DNA of 64,000 nt, taken from positions 4,057,484 through 4,121,483 of the forward strand of contig NZ_CH902583.1 in NCBI RefSeq assembly GCF_000152965.1. The letters run 5' to 3'. The DNA is from Roseobacter sp. MED193 (lineage in GTDB: Bacteria; Pseudomonadota; Alphaproteobacteria; Rhodobacterales; Rhodobacteraceae). The notes under the pieces are model-generated. The model was not told the DNA's origin, ran no database searches, and saw only the letters and a program-made list of their open reading frames with translations. Below are positions 61,971-64,000 of the stretch, one piece after another. How positions within the stretch are numbered: the stretch's first letter is position 1; each line of letters begins with the position of its first letter. Both the position numbers and the translations under genes were made by a program.

Positions 61971-61985
61971 GTTCTTCATTTGTTC
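61971..61985 (+). promoter_or_regulatory. Alphaproteobacterial LexA (SOS) box
   Basis: GTTCTTCATTTGTTC, a perfect GTTC-N7-GTTC direct repeat, ending 24 bp before the ATG of the radical SAM gene. This is the known LexA site form of alphaproteobacteria. Confidence 0.75.
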
Positions 61986-62009
61986 CAAAAATGCTGTCAC
62001 CATAGCAAA

Positions 62010-63089
62010 ATGGAACAGATGATTCACAACTCACCGCAGCGTCGCAAAGCCCGCGCCAGCCTTAGCAATGCGCCAAGTCGCTTTGATCTGCAGCGCGAAT
62101 CTATCGATGATGGTTGGCTGCAGGAGCAGCCAGCGCAGGTGATTCCCACCGAAATTCGACTGGAACAGGTTCGCAGTGCCATCTCGTACAACCGCTCGCC
62201 AGATCTGCCCTTTGACCGCTCGGTCAATCCCTATCGCGGCTGCGAGCATGGCTGCATCTATTGTTTCGCCCGTCCCAGCCACGCCTATCTTGGCCTGTCT
62301 CCTGGACTGGATTTTGAAACCCGTTTGATTGCCCGTCCCAATGTAGCGCAGGTTCTGCGTCAGGAACTGTCAAAGCCACGCTACAAAGTTGCAACACTGG
62401 CCATGGGTACCAATACTGATCCCTATCAGCCCTGTGAGCGTGACCATGGCCTTGCGCGGGCCTGTCTTGAGGTGCTGCAGGAGTTCAATCATCCGATTGC
62501 CATTGTCACCAAGGGCAGTCTAATTGAGCGAGATCTCGATATTCTGTCAGACATGGCAACCAAGGGTTTGGTGCGGGTTGGGATTTCTGTCACCACGCTG
62601 GACCCGGATCTCTCACGCCGTATGGAGCCCCGCGCGCCGACACCTGCGCGCCGGCTTGCCGTGATCAACCGCCTCTCCAAGGCAGGCGTGCCGGTGCGGT
62701 TGATGGCCTCGCCGGTGGTGCCGGGTTTGACGGATCATGAGTTAGAGGCGCTCCTGGCCGCTGGCGCCGCGGCAGGTGCCGATGCGGCCAGCTGGATCAT
62801 GCTGCGTTTGCCACGGGAGGTCTCCCAACTTTGGCAGGACTGGCTGGCGGAGCATGAACCGGGGCGCGCGGCTAAGGTTATGGCCCGCCTGCGCGAAATG
62901 CACGGTGGGCGCGATTATGATCCACGCTGGGGCCAGCGCATGCGCGGCGAGGGGGAATATGCTGCTATGATCGGGCGGCGCTTCAAGGCAGCCTGCAGGC
63001 GGCTTGGACTTGCAGAACATCAGCCAGACCTGGAGACGGGCCGGTTTGAAAGGCCTCCCCAACCCGGTGACCAGCTGGGGTTGTTTTAG
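62010..63089 (+). CDS. PA0069/Rv2578c-family radical SAM protein
   Basis: A 359-residue radical SAM protein. The Fe-S motif is at Cys78, Cys82 and Cys85 (RGCEHGCIYCFARPSHAY). GTNTDPYQPCERDHGLARACLEVL and IAIVTKGSLIERDLDIL follow, then RMEPRAPTPARRLAVINRLSKAG. This subgroup resembles spore photoproduct lyase-type (SplB-like) proteins, and no substrate is settled. A LexA box lies just upstream (61971-61985), so it should be DNA-damage induced. The start is ATG 62010; ATG 62019 is an alternative. The open frame extends to 61884 without support. Confidence 0.88.
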   Translation: MEQMIHNSPQRRKARASLSNAPSRFDLQRESIDDGWLQEQPAQVIPTEIRLEQVRSAISYNRSPDLPFDRSVNPYRGCEHGCIYCFARPSHAYLGLSPGLDFETRLIARPNVAQVLRQELSKPRYKVATLAMGTNTDPYQPCERDHGLARACLEVLQEFNHPIAIVTKGSLIERDLDILSDMATKGLVRVGISVTTLDPDLSRRMEPRAPTPARRLAVINRLSKAGVPVRLMASPVVPGLTDHELEALLAAGAAAGADAASWIMLRLPREVSQLWQDWLAEHEPGRAAKVMARLREMHGGRDYDPRWGQRMRGEGEYAAMIGRRFKAACRRLGLAEHQPDLETGRFERPPQPGDQLGLF

Positions 63090-63145
63090 TTTTTGTGAAA
63101 ATGTGTTAAGATTGTTTTTTCTAGTTTGTTTTTTAGGAGGTGACA

Positions 63146-63853
63146 ATGTTCCCAAGTGATTGGAAAAAAGTACAAAAACGCTTGATGAAGCTGGGTTTTA
63201 ATCCTGGGCCTGTCGATGGGATCCGAGGCAAGATGACCAGCAATGCAATACGGCGTTTCCAGCAGAGTGTCGGTTTGCTGGCAGATGGGATTGTCGGGCC
63301 AATGACCTATGCCGCGCTTTTTGGTCCACCTGCGACCGGTCAGGTTCATCGGTTTGACCGAATGCCATGGTTCGATGAGGCCAACAGGCTCATGGGAACA
63401 AAGGAAATTCCGGGACCGATGTCGAACCCGCAGATCTTGAAGATGGCTGAGGATCTGGACATAGATTACGACAACGACGACATCCCCTGGTGCGGCCTGT
63501 TTGTGGGGCATTGTGTCGGCTCAACTCTGGTAGAGGAGCCGTTGCCAGCCAATCTACTGGGGGCGCGACAATGGTTGAAATTTGGCGAGCCTGTGAGCCC
63601 TCAAATTGGCGCCATTCTGGTCTTTTGGCGGGGCAAGAAAGATGGCTGGAAGGGGCATGTCGCCTTTTGTGCCGGAGAAGACAAGAAGCGCTATTACTGT
63701 CTTGGCGGCAACCAGTCCAATACAGTCAATGTCACAAAGATTAGCAAATCGCGATTGCTTGGGGCGCGTTGGCCTTTAACAGGTCCTGACCCGGCAGGGC
63801 TTACCAGCTTGGAAGGGATCGTTGCCATCGACGGCGATGGCAACGAAGAATAG
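63146..63853 (+). CDS. Peptidoglycan-binding domain plus TIGR02594/CHAP-like hydrolase
   Basis: A 235-residue protein. PG_binding_1 domain: WKKVQKRLMKLGFNPGPVDG, then AIRRFQQSVGLLADGIVGPMT. The C-terminal domain is TIGR02594-like with the catalytic Cys in IPWCGLFVGHCVGS and His in KGHVAFCAGED, a CHAP-type amidase or peptidase. No signal peptide is present, as in phage endolysins. A strong RBS (AGGAGGTGA) lies 5 nt before ATG 63146. It lies 57 nt after the radical SAM gene across a T-rich stretch. Confidence 0.85.
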   Translation: MFPSDWKKVQKRLMKLGFNPGPVDGIRGKMTSNAIRRFQQSVGLLADGIVGPMTYAALFGPPATGQVHRFDRMPWFDEANRLMGTKEIPGPMSNPQILKMAEDLDIDYDNDDIPWCGLFVGHCVGSTLVEEPLPANLLGARQWLKFGEPVSPQIGAILVFWRGKKDGWKGHVAFCAGEDKKRYYCLGGNQSNTVNVTKISKSRLLGARWPLTGPDPAGLTSLEGIVAIDGDGNEE

Positions 63854-63868
63854 CATCTTTTAAAGCTG

Positions 63869-64000
63869 TTAGCCGCGACGGCGGCTTCCCCGGCGTGAGC
63901 GACGCTCGGTAGCGGCCTTTTCTTCTTCGCCGGTCCCGTCGCTGGCGGAGGTGAAGGGGCCCAAAACCTCGACGATGCGTTCCAGGCTGGGGCGCTCGCC
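63869..64000 (-). CDS. 3' end of an unidentified gene, runs out of the window
   Basis: On the minus strand, 43 residues up to a TAA at 63869: GERPSLERIVEVLGPFTSAS, an acidic GEEEKAATE, then the basic ERRSRRGSRRRG tail. The basic C-terminus suggests nucleic-acid binding. Family not recognised from this fragment. Confidence 0.6.
   Translation of the reverse strand, partial: GERPSLERIVEVLGPFTSASDGTGEEEKAATERRSRRGSRRRG

Overview
The window is chromosomal DNA from an alphaproteobacterium, almost certainly a marine Rhodobacteraceae (Roseobacter-group) species. The basis is gene content and order as I recognise them: bamE divergent from a DUF177 gene, tyrS divergent from anmK, prfA-prmC followed by a DUF4167 gene, the lptF-lptG-lptD-surA-pdxA-rsmA run, an olsB-type ornithine-lipid gene, a PA0069-type radical SAM gene behind a GTTC-N7-GTTC LexA box, and LacI-type operator motifs before eno. 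The DNA is moderately GC-rich and densely coding. No rRNA, CRISPR array, insertion sequence or prophage block is visible; two tRNA genes are present.

Layout. 1-3869: partial DUF177, bamE, olsB, uup-like ABC-F. 3870-7527: a start-less ORF-like relic, an SDR dehydrogenase, a GNAT/FemAB-type gene, a 45-residue membrane ORF and a cluster of palindromes, then tyrS. 7713-15918: anmK, DUF985 cupin, selO, DEAD-box helicase with a long structured leader, a Fur-family regulator, an EamA transporter, eno. 16033-22597: two GNATs, a nucleoside hydrolase, mazG, an M20 amidohydrolase, two overlapping ureohydrolases, DUF1499. 22648-26049: secreted Cys-rich protein, prfA-prmC, DUF4167. 26076-33669: a six-gene minus-strand operon joining LPS export, outer-membrane protein folding, pyridoxal phosphate synthesis and 16S rRNA methylation. 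33899-42876: pepA-holC, an aspartic protease, marC and a second ABC-F gene, an MFS exporter, ndk, a TfoX-C protein, a cytochrome P450.

42919-47100 is a signalling locus: a NarL-type response regulator diverges from a periplasmic molybdopterin-fold protein without cysteine that overlaps a hybrid kinase (PAS-HisKA-REC-HPt). 47422-52521 holds tRNA-Asn, an MBL hydrolase, an EnvZ-like kinase, a third ureohydrolase with an unusual motif, two tandem NTF2-like paralogues and a CAU tRNA. 52557-58872: LysR plus a Tat-exported MBL protein, purM-purN, rnd, a lipoprotein, sufE. 58873-64000: WYL regulator divergent from a GST, a corrinoid protein with DUF1638, a radical SAM protein behind a LexA box, a signal-less peptidoglycan-hydrolase-like protein and the 3' end of an unidentified gene.

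Most of the window is core housekeeping. The parts I would look at again are the LexA-box radical SAM gene and its hydrolase neighbour, the cysteine-free molybdopterin-fold sensor with its phosphorelay, the helicase leader with competing stems, the palindrome cluster with the tiny membrane protein before tyrS, the corrinoid/DUF1638 pair, and the third ureohydrolase with its adjacent perfect palindrome.
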